From: Thalassospira alkalitolerans
GTDB taxonomy: Bacteria; Pseudomonadota; Alphaproteobacteria; Rhodospirillales; Thalassospiraceae
Assembly (NCBI RefSeq): GCF_002115745.1
Contig: NZ_JFKB01000007.1
Coordinates: 62,001 to 126,000, forward strand
Length of the DNA stretch: 64,000 nt
Reading direction: 5' to 3'
Below, piece by piece: positions 54,935 through 63,458 of this stretch. Position 1 is the stretch's first letter. Each line of letters opens with the position of its first letter. Under the pieces are notes generated by a model. It saw only the letters and a program-made list of their open reading frames with translations, did not search any database and had not been told where the DNA came from. The translations under genes were made by a program, and so were the position numbers.

Positions 54935-56985
54935 TGCAGTGGCCGGGCCGACGCACCAAACGCACCCGGTCGGTGCGGTTTAAATTGCTGGCGATTGCGC
55001 TTTTGCCGACGCTTGTCATTTTGCCCTTATTGCTTGGCGTGATGATGGTGCGCTGGAACAGCAAATTTGATGCGCTTTTGACATCCAAGGTCAATGGCGA
55101 CCTGACGATTGCCCATCAGTATGTTTCACATATCCTTGAAAATACCGGCAAGCAGATCGAAGCTTTGGGGCAGTCGGTGATGTTTCGCGATCTTCTGTCA
55201 TCGGGGGACCGGGGGCAGATTGATGATTTTCTGGCGGCAAAGCGCCGCGAGCTTGGCCTTGATTTTCTGTATATTGCCAACCGACAAGGCAGGGTGTCGG
55301 GTGTTGCGCCAATCCAGGCCCGGCCACGGGTTGATCCCGGCTGGCCGGTGATTTCGCAGGCCTTTTTGGGCGGGTCATCCACCGGGGTGGATATTTTCAG
55401 CAATGCCGATCTTGCGGCGATTTCGCCCGATCTTGCGGCGCGGGCGCGCCTTGATCTGGTGCCGACCGCCAATGCGGTGCCGACGGATCGCAATACTGAA
55501 ACGCGCGGCATGGTCGTGCATTCGGCAAGTCATGTTTCCCTGCCGATGGATGAGGCGACGGGGGTGACAGGGGGGACGGGGGCCGAGGCCGACGGGGTGC
55601 TGGTGGGGGGCTTGTTGTTAAACCAGAACCTTGTCTTCATCGATACGATCAATGATCTGGTGTACCGCGAAAGCAGCCTTCCGGAAGGGAGCCAAGGGAC
55701 GGCGACGCTGTTCCTTGACGATGTGCGCATCAGCACCAATGTCCGGCTTTTTGAAGGTCGACGGGCACTTGGGACCCGCGTTTCGGCTGTGGTGCGGGGA
55801 AATGTCCTGACAGATGGCAAGGTTTGGCTCGACAGCGCCTTTGTCGTCAATGATTGGTATATTTCGGCCTATGAGCCGATTGTTGACAGCTTTGGCAAGC
55901 GGGTCGGGATGCTTTATGTCGGCTTTCTGGAAAAGCCCTTTGCCCAGACGAAATATGAAAGCCTGTTGATCATTATCGGCGCGTTTTTGTTTGTTGCGAC
56001 GTTAAGTGTGCCGATCTTCCTGCGATGGGCGCGGGGCATTTTCAAACCGCTTGAACGCATGACCCAGACGATTGCCCGGGTCGAAAGTGGTGATTTTGAC
56101 GCGCGGACCGATATCAATCAGGTGCAGGATGAAATATCGCTGGTCGCGGAACATCTGGATGATTTGCTCGATCAGGTGCAGGAACGCGATAAGCGCCTTC
56201 GGGCGTGGAACGAAGAACTCAATGCGCGGGTTGATGCGCGAACGCGCGAATTGCGCGATGCCAACCGCCAGCTTGAAGCGACCACCAAACAATTGATCAT
56301 GTCGGAAAAACTGGCCGCGATTGGCGAAATTACCGCCGGTGTTGCACATGAAATCAATAATCCGGTTGCGGTTATTCAGGGCAATCTGGATGTGGTGCGC
56401 GATGTTTTGGGCGAAAATGCCCGGCTGGCCGAAACCGAATTTCGTCTGATCGATGAGCAGGTCAGCCGGATCAACATGATCGTCACCAAGCTGTTGCAAT
56501 TCGCCAAACCCGAAGAATATGCCGGTTTTATTGAACGCCATGCCCCCGGCGAGGTGATTGCCGATTGCCTGCCCCTGGTGCAGCATTTGTTGAACAAGGC
56601 CGATATCGAGATTGTATGTCACAGCAATGCGACCCGCCTTATTTTGATGAACCGGACCGAGTTGCAGCAGGTGCTGGTGAACCTGATGGTGAATGCCCTG
56701 CATGCGATGCCCGATAGCGGCACCTTGACCCTGATCGATGAAGACGCCGAGCAGGACGGCAAACGGGGCATTTTGATTTCGGTGCGCGATACCGGCACGG
56801 GGATGTCTGCCGAAATTTTGGGCCGGATTTTTGATCCGTTTTACACCACCAAGCGGCGTGAAGGCACGGGGCTTGGACTTTCGATCAGCAAGACCCTGAT
56901 TGATCGCCAAGGTGGGCAGATGACGGTTGAAAGCGAACCGGGGCAGGGCACGGTCTTTACCATCTGGTTGCCCGAAGCGACCTAG
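54934..56985 (+). CDS. Sensor histidine kinase paired with the sigma-54 regulator
   Basis: A 683-residue kinase. A first helix at about 15-35 (LLAIALLPTLVILPLLLGV), a large periplasmic CACHE-like sensor to about 340, a second helix (IIIGAFLFVATLSVPIFL), a HAMP domain, a coiled coil, the H-box with His472 in GVAHEINNPVAV, and the ATP domain (VRDTGTGMSAEILGRIFDPF, GTGLGLSISKTL). The sensor is unusually long for the class. I chose ATG 54934, which overlaps the TGA of the regulator; an upstream TTG adds four residues. It senses an unknown, likely periplasmic ligand. Confidence 0.92.
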   Translation: MQWPGRRTKRTRSVRFKLLAIALLPTLVILPLLLGVMMVRWNSKFDALLTSKVNGDLTIAHQYVSHILENTGKQIEALGQSVMFRDLLSSGDRGQIDDFLAAKRRELGLDFLYIANRQGRVSGVAPIQARPRVDPGWPVISQAFLGGSSTGVDIFSNADLAAISPDLAARARLDLVPTANAVPTDRNTETRGMVVHSASHVSLPMDEATGVTGGTGAEADGVLVGGLLLNQNLVFIDTINDLVYRESSLPEGSQGTATLFLDDVRISTNVRLFEGRRALGTRVSAVVRGNVLTDGKVWLDSAFVVNDWYISAYEPIVDSFGKRVGMLYVGFLEKPFAQTKYESLLIIIGAFLFVATLSVPIFLRWARGIFKPLERMTQTIARVESGDFDARTDINQVQDEISLVAEHLDDLLDQVQERDKRLRAWNEELNARVDARTRELRDANRQLEATTKQLIMSEKLAAIGEITAGVAHEINNPVAVIQGNLDVVRDVLGENARLAETEFRLIDEQVSRINMIVTKLLQFAKPEEYAGFIERHAPGEVIADCLPLVQHLLNKADIEIVCHSNATRLILMNRTELQQVLVNLMVNALHAMPDSGTLTLIDEDAEQDGKRGILISVRDTGTGMSAEILGRIFDPFYTTKRREGTGLGLSISKTLIDRQGGQMTVESEPGQGTVFTIWLPEAT

Positions 56986-57005
56986 ATAATACCGGTATGA
57001 TAAGA

Positions 57006-57040
57006 CAAAGGCGGCCCGATAGCAGGCCGCCTTTGTTTGT
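57006..57040. terminator. Convergent terminator between kinase and permease genes
   Basis: CAAAGGCGGCC (57006-57016) and GGCCGCCTTTG (57025-57035) form an 11-bp stem with an 8-base loop followed by TTTGT. The two flanking genes point at each other, so one hairpin can serve both. Confidence 0.85.
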
Positions 57041-57056
57041 TTGAGTGTACCGGTGA

Positions 57057-58292
57057 TTATCCGCCGTCAGGCGGCGGTGTGGTCAGGTTTTCTGGTGCAA
57101 AAATATTGCCCTTGCCAAACGGGCTGGACGATTGTGGTTCGGCCGGTTCCGGCTCCGGTTCAGCCGTGGAGCCGCCAAGATTTTGCGGGGCAAAGATATT
57201 GTTGTTAGCCCCGCCAAACGGATTGGCCGGGGCCGTATCACCGGTGGTGGTTTCAGCCGGTGTTGCCGGTGCCGGGGTCGATATGGCTTGTTGTTCCATC
57301 AATTGCTGTTGCAGGGCGCGTTTCTGGTTGAGGATTTCGGCCTGACAGGCGCTTGAATCATGGGATTTGATGAAACCGACGGCGGCCAGCACCATCACGG
57401 CCAATATGGCAGCAACCGTACCCGGATGGGTGGCGATTTTAAGGGCGGGGCGATCCGCCACGACCTTGATCCAGCCGACGGACATATAGCGATTGCGGCA
57501 TTCAAAGATGATCGCGCCAATCAGGGTGATGGCGATAATGATAACCGCCACCGCCGAGATCGACGGATCAAGGCCGTAACGCACCTTTGACGACAGAACG
57601 GTGGTGAACGTGCTGGACGATACAATGGTGAACACGGTGGTGTTGTAGTTTTCAAGCGAGGCCAGAAACGCCAGAACCGTGGCCGATCCGATGGCCGGTG
57701 CCATGAACGGCAGCAGGACTTTGACGAAGGCCTGTGTCGGGCTGGCGCCCATATCAAGGGCCGCCTCGGTCAGGGTATGGTCAAATCGCTGGATCCGCGA
57801 CAGGAAGACCAGCATCGAATAGGCGGCGATAAAGGTGACCTGACCGATGATGGTCAGGAAGGTGCCGCTGTAGAAAAAGCTTTCATAAGGCGCATTGAAA
57901 AACGTGCCGATCCGATCCCAGAAAATCAGGGTCGAAAGACCGATGACAACACCGGGCACCAAAATCGGCGCAATAAAGATCGTATAAAGGGAGGCCCGCA
58001 GTTTTGGTCCGACCTGCGACAGCATGATGGCGGCCGCAAGCCCGATCGGGATGGCCACCACGACAACGCCGACACCGATGATCAGCGAGTTGCCCAGCCC
58101 TTCTATCAGTTTGTTGTCGGCGGCAAGTTTGCCAAACCAGTCTGTGGTAAAGCATTCCCACGGGCTGACACGCGGGAAGCCCGATGAATTGAACGCGGTG
58201 ATCACCATGATGATCAAGGGCCCGAACAGATAGGTAAAGAACAACACCAGATACAGGCTGGGAACCATGGCGGAGAGGGAACGTTTGTTCAT
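57057..58292 (-). CDS. Polyamine-type ABC permease (PotC/PotI-like) with an unusual C-terminal tail
   Basis: About 411 residues. The first about 270 form a typical six-helix BPD permease with the EAA loop in EAALDMGASPTQAFVKVLLP. PotC-class permeases end at about 270-280 residues; this one continues with an extra helix near 291-309 (TVAAILAVMVLAAVGFI), a short coiled coil rich in Gln, and a Pro/Ala/Thr/Glu tail that carries two copies of a PFG-x-x-N-x-x-IFAP-x-NL-like motif. I chose the ATG at 58292 (MNKRS), which overlaps the preceding permease gene; the longer frame adds 21 residues without support. Confidence 0.86.
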   Translation of the reverse strand: MNKRSLSAMVPSLYLVLFFTYLFGPLIIMVITAFNSSGFPRVSPWECFTTDWFGKLAADNKLIEGLGNSLIIGVGVVVVAIPIGLAAAIMLSQVGPKLRASLYTIFIAPILVPGVVIGLSTLIFWDRIGTFFNAPYESFFYSGTFLTIIGQVTFIAAYSMLVFLSRIQRFDHTLTEAALDMGASPTQAFVKVLLPFMAPAIGSATVLAFLASLENYNTTVFTIVSSSTFTTVLSSKVRYGLDPSISAVAVIIIAITLIGAIIFECRNRYMSVGWIKVVADRPALKIATHPGTVAAILAVMVLAAVGFIKSHDSSACQAEILNQKRALQQQLMEQQAISTPAPATPAETTTGDTAPANPFGGANNNIFAPQNLGGSTAEPEPEPAEPQSSSPFGKGNIFAPENLTTPPPDGG

Positions 58293-59209
58293 CGCTTGAT
58301 CTCCCCGATGGAGACCTTGAAGATCCGCATGGTCAACAGGACCAAGGCGATGCAAACGAACAGAAGGATCATGGCATAGGCCGAACCGCGCGGCCAGTTA
58401 CCGCCGGAATTGAACCATTGATAAACAAGCTGGGTGAACCACAAATTCGATGGCCCGCCCAGAATTTGCGGCGCGGCCAAGGCCCCCGATGTCAGCATGA
58501 AGACCATGGTCATGCCCGATGCTATGCCCGGTTTGGCATAGGGGATGACGACCTTGGCGTGGACCTGCCACCAACTGGCACCCATATCGCGCGCGGCTTC
58601 GATCTGGTTTCGATCCAGACTTTCAATCGCGTTATAAAGCGGGAAAATCATCAACAGGATATAGGCATAGGCCAGACCGGCATATAATGCGACATCGGCC
58701 CGGATGAAATCGACCGGATTGTCCCAAAGGCCAAGCCCCATGCCAAATTCATTGATGACCCCGGTGCTGCCAAACAGGATGCGAAAGGCAAAGGCGCGCA
58801 GGATTTCATTGATCCAATAGGGCACGATCAGGGCCAGTACCAGCAAACGTGCCTTGGCGCCGGTTGATGATTTGGCCAGAACAAATGCCACCGGATAACA
58901 GATCAGAAGATCGAAAACCGTAACGAAGACCGCAGAGAAAAGGGTCTTGAACAAAATACCCAGATCAAGGGTGTTGATATTGCCCGCGCCGCCGCTTCCT
59001 TGAAACAGATAGGCGTATTGTTCGACGGTATAGACATCTTCGGGCCCGCCGACCTTGCCCGGTGGCAGGTTAAGACGGAAGGAATAGTCAAACATGGTCA
59101 GTTGCGGCAGGACAATCAGGATAAAGACCCAAAGTGTCACAGCCAGCATCAGGTAAATTGCGACCGGCATGCCGTTGCGACGGACCAGATCATAAAACAG
59201 ATCACGCAT
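58289..59209 (-). CDS. Polyamine-type ABC permease (PotB/PotH-like)
   Basis: A 306-residue permease with six helices and the EAA loop IEAARDMGASWWQVHAKVVI. The N-terminal helix (LMLAVTLWVFILIVLPQLTM) and layout match PotB/PotH, the first of the two permeases in spermidine/putrescine importers. It overlaps the second permease gene by four bases and follows the ATPase gene by 15. Confidence 0.92.
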   Translation of the reverse strand: MRDLFYDLVRRNGMPVAIYLMLAVTLWVFILIVLPQLTMFDYSFRLNLPPGKVGGPEDVYTVEQYAYLFQGSGGAGNINTLDLGILFKTLFSAVFVTVFDLLICYPVAFVLAKSSTGAKARLLVLALIVPYWINEILRAFAFRILFGSTGVINEFGMGLGLWDNPVDFIRADVALYAGLAYAYILLMIFPLYNAIESLDRNQIEAARDMGASWWQVHAKVVIPYAKPGIASGMTMVFMLTSGALAAPQILGGPSNLWFTQLVYQWFNSGGNWPRGSAYAMILLFVCIALVLLTMRIFKVSIGEIKR

Positions 59210-59224
59210 TTTTCGATCCCCCCA

Positions 59225-60322
59225 TCATGCACTGGCCAAGGGGCCAGGCGGCAGGGCAATGCCCATTTCGGGGGCGAAATCAAGGGCGATGGGGGCGCTG
59301 CCGTCAATCGGGTTGCGGCCGTCATTGATCATCGACATTTTCAGTTTGCGGCCACTCGCATCCAGAACGATATGGCGCATATTGCCTTCGAATTCTTCGG
59401 TGACAAAATTGCATTCAAAGCGATTTCGATCATCATCGCCGGCAGCGATCCTGAGCGCTTCGGGGCGGATAAACATCTGACAGGCATCGCCCGGTACCAG
59501 CGCGCCTTTTTCCGTCGCGTGATTGGCAACGACAAAGGGCACGCCCAAACCGGTATCGACCTTGACGATTGTGCCGTCATTGGACAGGACCGTTCCTTCG
59601 AGCACGTTGTTTTCGCCAACAAATGACGCGACAAATCCGGTGCCCGGATGATCATAAATGGTTTTGCCATCGCCGATCTGTTCGACCTTGCCCTTGTTCA
59701 TGACCGCGATCCGGTCCGACATGGTCAGGGCCTCGCCCTGATCGTGGGTGATATAGATAAAGGTCAGACCGACCTGTTTTTGGATGGCGCGAAGTTCGGT
59801 GCGCATATGTTGGCGCAGTTTCAGATCAAGGGCGGAAAGCGGTTCATCGAGCAAAAGGATATCGGGTTCAACGGCCAGCGCGCGCGCAATGGCAACGCGC
59901 TGTTTCTGGCCACCGGAAAGTTCGCTGATTTTCTTGTCGCCCTGACCGGTCAGCGCGATCAGTTCAAGCAATTCATCGGCACGTTTGCGCCGGGTTTTTT
60001 TGTCAACACCGCGCACTTCAAGGGGAAAGGCGATGTTATCGGCAACGGATCGCAGCGGAAACAGGGCAAGGTTTTGAAAAATCAGGGCGGTCGGACGTTT
60101 GTTCGGGCCTACACCCTTCATGTTTTTGCCGCCGATTTTGACCACCCCGCGGGTGGGTTCCTGAAAACCGGAAATACAGCGCAAAAGTGTTGTCTTGCCG
60201 CAGCCGGACGGGCCGAGGAATGAAAAGAATTCCCCCCCGGCGATGGTCAGGTTCGCTTTCTGAACGGCGGTAAATTCACCGAACTCGACCCAAACATGTT
60301 CAAGCGAGATTTCTTTGGTCAT
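59225..60322 (-). CDS. Polyamine-type ABC importer ATPase (PotA/PotG-like)
   Basis: About 365 residues from ATG 60322 (MTKEISLEHVWVEFG). Walker A is GPSGCGKTT, the signature LSGGQKQRVAIARALA, Walker B ILLLDEPLSALDLK, and a TOBE-type regulatory domain follows from about 245. A longer frame to 60448 has no support. It energises the two permeases encoded downstream. The binding-protein gene lies 156 bases upstream, separated by a stem-loop. Confidence 0.93.
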   Translation of the reverse strand: MTKEISLEHVWVEFGEFTAVQKANLTIAGGEFFSFLGPSGCGKTTLLRCISGFQEPTRGVVKIGGKNMKGVGPNKRPTALIFQNLALFPLRSVADNIAFPLEVRGVDKKTRRKRADELLELIALTGQGDKKISELSGGQKQRVAIARALAVEPDILLLDEPLSALDLKLRQHMRTELRAIQKQVGLTFIYITHDQGEALTMSDRIAVMNKGKVEQIGDGKTIYDHPGTGFVASFVGENNVLEGTVLSNDGTIVKVDTGLGVPFVVANHATEKGALVPGDACQMFIRPEALRIAAGDDDRNRFECNFVTEEFEGNMRHIVLDASGRKLKMSMINDGRNPIDGSAPIALDFAPEMGIALPPGPLASA

Positions 60323-60415
60323 GGAAATGCCAATCCTTGAAGACGTCAATTTGCCTGTACGGGCAATCCGAAAGCACAGCCGGTTCATTGACCCGGTGTC
60401 GGAGACAGGAACAGG

Positions 60416-60451
60416 GGGATGGCACCGGCAAAAAGCCATTGGTGCCATCCC
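60416..60451 (-). promoter_or_regulatory. Intercistronic stem-loop between binding protein and ATPase genes
   Basis: GGGATGGCACC (60416-60426) and GGTGCCATCCC (60441-60451) form a perfect 11-bp stem, with an inner GGC/GCC stem in the loop. Such hairpins after binding-protein genes usually stabilise the upstream mRNA and lower expression of the downstream genes. No T-run follows on the minus strand, so full termination is unlikely. Confidence 0.65.
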
Positions 60452-60478
60452 ATTCCCGCCTAAGTCGCAAAAGTGGAA

Positions 60479-61621
60479 TTATGCGCTTTCGAAACGGTTT
60501 GCGTATTCGGTCCGGGTATCGGCATACCACTGTGGCTCGGACGGCCATGGATTGAGGTTGTTAAGCGCTTCGCCCGGATAGGCATCGGCAAAGTTCAGGG
60601 CATAGGCTTCGCCTGCGAATTTGTCAGCACCAAGGACGGGCGAGTTATAGCCGTGATGGTCGATGGCCTCGCCAGCCAGTTCCGGTTTGAAGGCGTATTT
60701 GATGAATTCATAGACCTGATCGAGATTGGCGGCCCCAACCGGAAGCGCCATGCCGTCAACCCATGCCATTGCGCCTTCTTTTGGTGCACGATAGATCACC
60801 GGTTCACCCGCCGTTTTAAGGGCAAGCGGCGGGCCATCCCATGTTTGACCAACAATGACGCCTTCGTTCAAAAGGCCGTTTTTCTGGGTGTCGGCATCGT
60901 TCCAGAACAGTTTGATATTGTTTTTGCGGGCAACACACCATGCGGTGACCTTGTCCCAGATCGGGCGCATCGCGTCTTCGGATTCATAGGCTTTCCACAT
61001 GGAGCCGGGTTCAAGTTCGCCGATGCTTTCCATGTAAAGACCCGCCCCAAGCATCATCGAATGCGGGCGGCCCATGGTTTTGCCAGCATTGGCATCAGAC
61101 CAGACATCGCCATAGGACGGGAAGGTGCCGTCGGGCTGGAACAGGTCGGTGCGCCATGCCATGCCTTCGGTTCCCCAGATATGGGGCAGCCAATAGGTAT
61201 CACCGGCGGTAAAGGCCCAGTCGGTGCTGCCGATTTTGGCCATGGCCGGGTTGACCGCTTCGAGCGGCACCTTGGTCATGTCGAATTTCTGAAGAAGTTC
61301 CAGCGCCTTCCACTGAAGCGCGCGGTTATTGGTCGGCGACACAATGTCAAAGCCACGGCCCTTGGACGCCTTGAGCTTGTTGATTAGTTCTTCGTTCGAA
61401 CCGATACCGGTATAATTGACCTTGATGCCGGTCGCGCCTTCGAAGGCGGAAATAAAGGTTTCTGGCAGGTAATCGGACCACATCAGAATGTTGATTTCAC
61501 CTGATGAGGCAAGCGCACGCTTGCTGATGATGGCGGGCATTGCGAACAGGCCACCGACCGCCGCAGAGCTTTTAAGAAATGTGCGTCGATTGAATTTCGA
61601 GCCGGAAATGAGCTTGGTCAT
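60479..61621 (-). CDS. Polyamine-type periplasmic substrate-binding protein (PotD/PotF-like), Tat signal
   Basis: About 380 residues from ATG 61621, with CAGGAGA upstream. The N-terminus has a twin-arginine signal (FNRRTFLKSSAAVGGLFAMP), so it is exported folded. The mature protein begins near SSGEINILMWSDYLPETFI, the standard PotD/F opening, and contains WGTEGMAWRTDLF and VGQTWDGPP. The ligand could be putrescine, spermidine or a related amine; the binding pocket cannot be decided by eye. A class III aminotransferase and MocR regulator beside it suggest amine catabolism. Confidence 0.92.
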   Translation of the reverse strand: MTKLISGSKFNRRTFLKSSAAVGGLFAMPAIISKRALASSGEINILMWSDYLPETFISAFEGATGIKVNYTGIGSNEELINKLKASKGRGFDIVSPTNNRALQWKALELLQKFDMTKVPLEAVNPAMAKIGSTDWAFTAGDTYWLPHIWGTEGMAWRTDLFQPDGTFPSYGDVWSDANAGKTMGRPHSMMLGAGLYMESIGELEPGSMWKAYESEDAMRPIWDKVTAWCVARKNNIKLFWNDADTQKNGLLNEGVIVGQTWDGPPLALKTAGEPVIYRAPKEGAMAWVDGMALPVGAANLDQVYEFIKYAFKPELAGEAIDHHGYNSPVLGADKFAGEAYALNFADAYPGEALNNLNPWPSEPQWYADTRTEYANRFESA

Positions 61622-61697
61622 CCGTTGTCTCCTGATAGCCGGGGTTTTTTCCCTTTTGCGGCGCACCATGCGCCTCCCTGATTGACAGGCCTCGCTG

Positions 61698-61720
61698 AAG
61701 TGTCTGATTTTGTGACACTT
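61698..61720. promoter_or_regulatory. Dyad upstream of the binding-protein operon
   Basis: AAGTGTC (61698-61704) and GACACTT (61714-61720) form an inverted repeat with a 9-base spacer, 77 bases upstream of the binding-protein start codon. It is a plausible operator for the uptake operon. Confidence 0.4.
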
Positions 61721-61741
61721 TTCTTGTTGAAGCTTGTGCGG

Positions 61742-61806
61742 TTGACAAAATGCTATATCTGGTGCCTCTACTTACAGTAGAGCCAAGAACCAAAAACTAT
61801 GGTGCC
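61742..61806. promoter_or_regulatory. Regulatory region of the MocR gene: TTGACA, dyad and direct repeats
   Basis: TTGACA at 61742-61747 resembles a -35 box. A perfect 7-bp dyad, CTCTACT (61766-61772) with AGTAGAG (61776-61782), lies where a -10 element would be. GGTGCC occurs at 61761 and again at 61801, 40 bases apart; MocR proteins often bind spaced direct repeats. The region probably controls both divergent units. Confidence 0.45.
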
Positions 61807-61852
61807 AGAGGGGCTTTAATGCTGCGATGCCACATAAGGAAACGGGATCAGG

Positions 61853-63367
61853 ATGCTTAACATCACGCTTGATGACCCGGCCAGCAGTGGCCAAACCTTG
61901 CAGCAACAACTTCATCAGGGGTTGGTGGATGCTATTCTTGAAGGCCGGTTGCCGATGCATGAACCGTTGCCATCAACGCGCGATCTTGCCACAAGCCTGA
62001 AGGTATCGCGCAATACGGTGATGCTGGTGTATCAACGCCTGATGGATGACGGGTATCTTACCGCGGTCTGGCGGCGCGGGCATTTTGTGAATGAACAATA
62101 TATTCGCCAGCAATTGCGTCTTCGGGTTGATACGCGCACCGCATCGCTTTTTTCGCCCGAACGTGATCCGAAATTGTGGGAGCGGCATCTTGGTTTTCGC
62201 CCGTCTGCGGCGCGCAATATCGTTAAACCGGGCAATTGGCGTGATTTTCCCTATCCGTTTATTTATGGGCAGGTGGCGGTGGATAAAACCACCATTTCGC
62301 GGTGGCGGGATTCGATGCGTCTGGCTGGAAGTCTGGCCCATTCGGCAAGCTGGGTCGGTGATCAGGTCGATATGGACGACCCGAAACTGTTAGAACAGAT
62401 TATTACCCGCATCCTGCCCCATCGTGGATTGCGCGCCCATCCCGAACAGATGTTGATCACCATCGGTGCCCAGAACGCGCTGTTTTTGGTCGGGCAATTG
62501 CTGGCGGGCAAGGGGCGGCGCGTCGGGGTGGAAAACCCCGGTTATGTCGATGCGCGCAATATCTTTGCCGCCAGCGGGGCCGATATCGTGCCCTTGCCAA
62601 TTGATAGCGAAGGCGTGGTGCCATCATCGGCGATGAATGGCTGTGACATGGTGTATGTCACCCCGTCGCATCAATGCCCGACCAGTGTGACGATGTCGCT
62701 GGATCGTCGGTTGCAGCTTGTCGAACGGTCGCGCCGCGAGGATTTTATTCTTGTCGAAGACGATTACGAGCATGAGTTGAACTATCTTGGCAATCAGCGC
62801 GCCGCCCTTAAAAGTTATGATAATTCGGGGCATATCATTTATATCGGCAGCCTGACCAAGCTGATGTTTCCGGGGCTTCGGGTGGGATATATCGTTGCCG
62901 ATAGTGAACTGATTACCGAATTGCGCGCCTTGCGCCGGTTAAGTTATCGCCATCCATCCGGGCAGGATCAACGTGCCATGGCATTGTTCATGGGCGAGGG
63001 GCATCTGGATGCGCATTTGCGCCGGACCCGCGATCGTCTGGCCGATAAATGGCAAATCATGCAGAGCGAATTGGCAAGCCAGCTTCCGGATATACATTTC
63101 ACCCCGACGGCCGGGGGATCGGCATTTTGGGTAACATTGCCCAAGGGGATTGATGCCTGGGCGGTTCATCGCGAAGCTGCAAGGCGGGGTGTTTTGATCG
63201 AACCGGGCGATGTGCATTACGTTGATGGGGCAACCGCCCCGCGCAATCACATGCGGTTGGGCTTTGCCGCGATTGATCGGGGGCAGATCGCGGCCGGGAT
63301 CAGTCAGTTACGTGATGCCATCATGACCGTGACAGCCGAAAAAGACAAAGGAACTGCCACGCAATAG
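61853..63367 (+). CDS. MocR/GabR-type regulator: GntR helix-turn-helix fused to class I aminotransferase fold
   Basis: A 504-residue protein. Residues about 15-80 are a GntR winged helix (EPLPSTRDLATSLKVSRNTV, LVYQRLMDDGYLTA). From about 150 it is a fold-type I PLP domain: TIGAQNALFLVGQLLAG, VTPSHQCPTSVTM, ILVEDDYEHELNY, and the PLP Lys336 in GSLTKLMFPGLRVGY. Such proteins sense amines or PLP adducts and often control neighbouring aminotransferase and uptake genes, here present on both sides. Confidence 0.92.
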   Translation: MLNITLDDPASSGQTLQQQLHQGLVDAILEGRLPMHEPLPSTRDLATSLKVSRNTVMLVYQRLMDDGYLTAVWRRGHFVNEQYIRQQLRLRVDTRTASLFSPERDPKLWERHLGFRPSAARNIVKPGNWRDFPYPFIYGQVAVDKTTISRWRDSMRLAGSLAHSASWVGDQVDMDDPKLLEQIITRILPHRGLRAHPEQMLITIGAQNALFLVGQLLAGKGRRVGVENPGYVDARNIFAASGADIVPLPIDSEGVVPSSAMNGCDMVYVTPSHQCPTSVTMSLDRRLQLVERSRREDFILVEDDYEHELNYLGNQRAALKSYDNSGHIIYIGSLTKLMFPGLRVGYIVADSELITELRALRRLSYRHPSGQDQRAMALFMGEGHLDAHLRRTRDRLADKWQIMQSELASQLPDIHFTPTAGGSAFWVTLPKGIDAWAVHREAARRGVLIEPGDVHYVDGATAPRNHMRLGFAAIDRGQIAAGISQLRDAIMTVTAEKDKGTATQ

Positions 63368-63383
63368 CGCAACAGTTCCTTTT
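63347..63383 (+). terminator. Terminator overlapping the end of the MocR gene
   Basis: AAAGGAACTG (63347-63356) pairs with CAGTTCCTTT (63373-63382), followed by one more T and then GG. The stop codon (63365-63367) lies in the loop. It is likely used by both convergent genes. Confidence 0.65.
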
Positions 63384-63458
63384 GGTTCAGATCCCAAGCC
63401 CCAAGCCCGACTGCGAAATCGAGAGCCCGCGTTGGATGGCGGTGGTCCTGAAACAGGA

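Noticed and set aside
56002-56910. A 302-codon antisense frame within the histidine kinase gene
   Set aside because: It mirrors the kinase coding frame and lacks any domain; the sense frame holds H-box and ATP-binding motifs.
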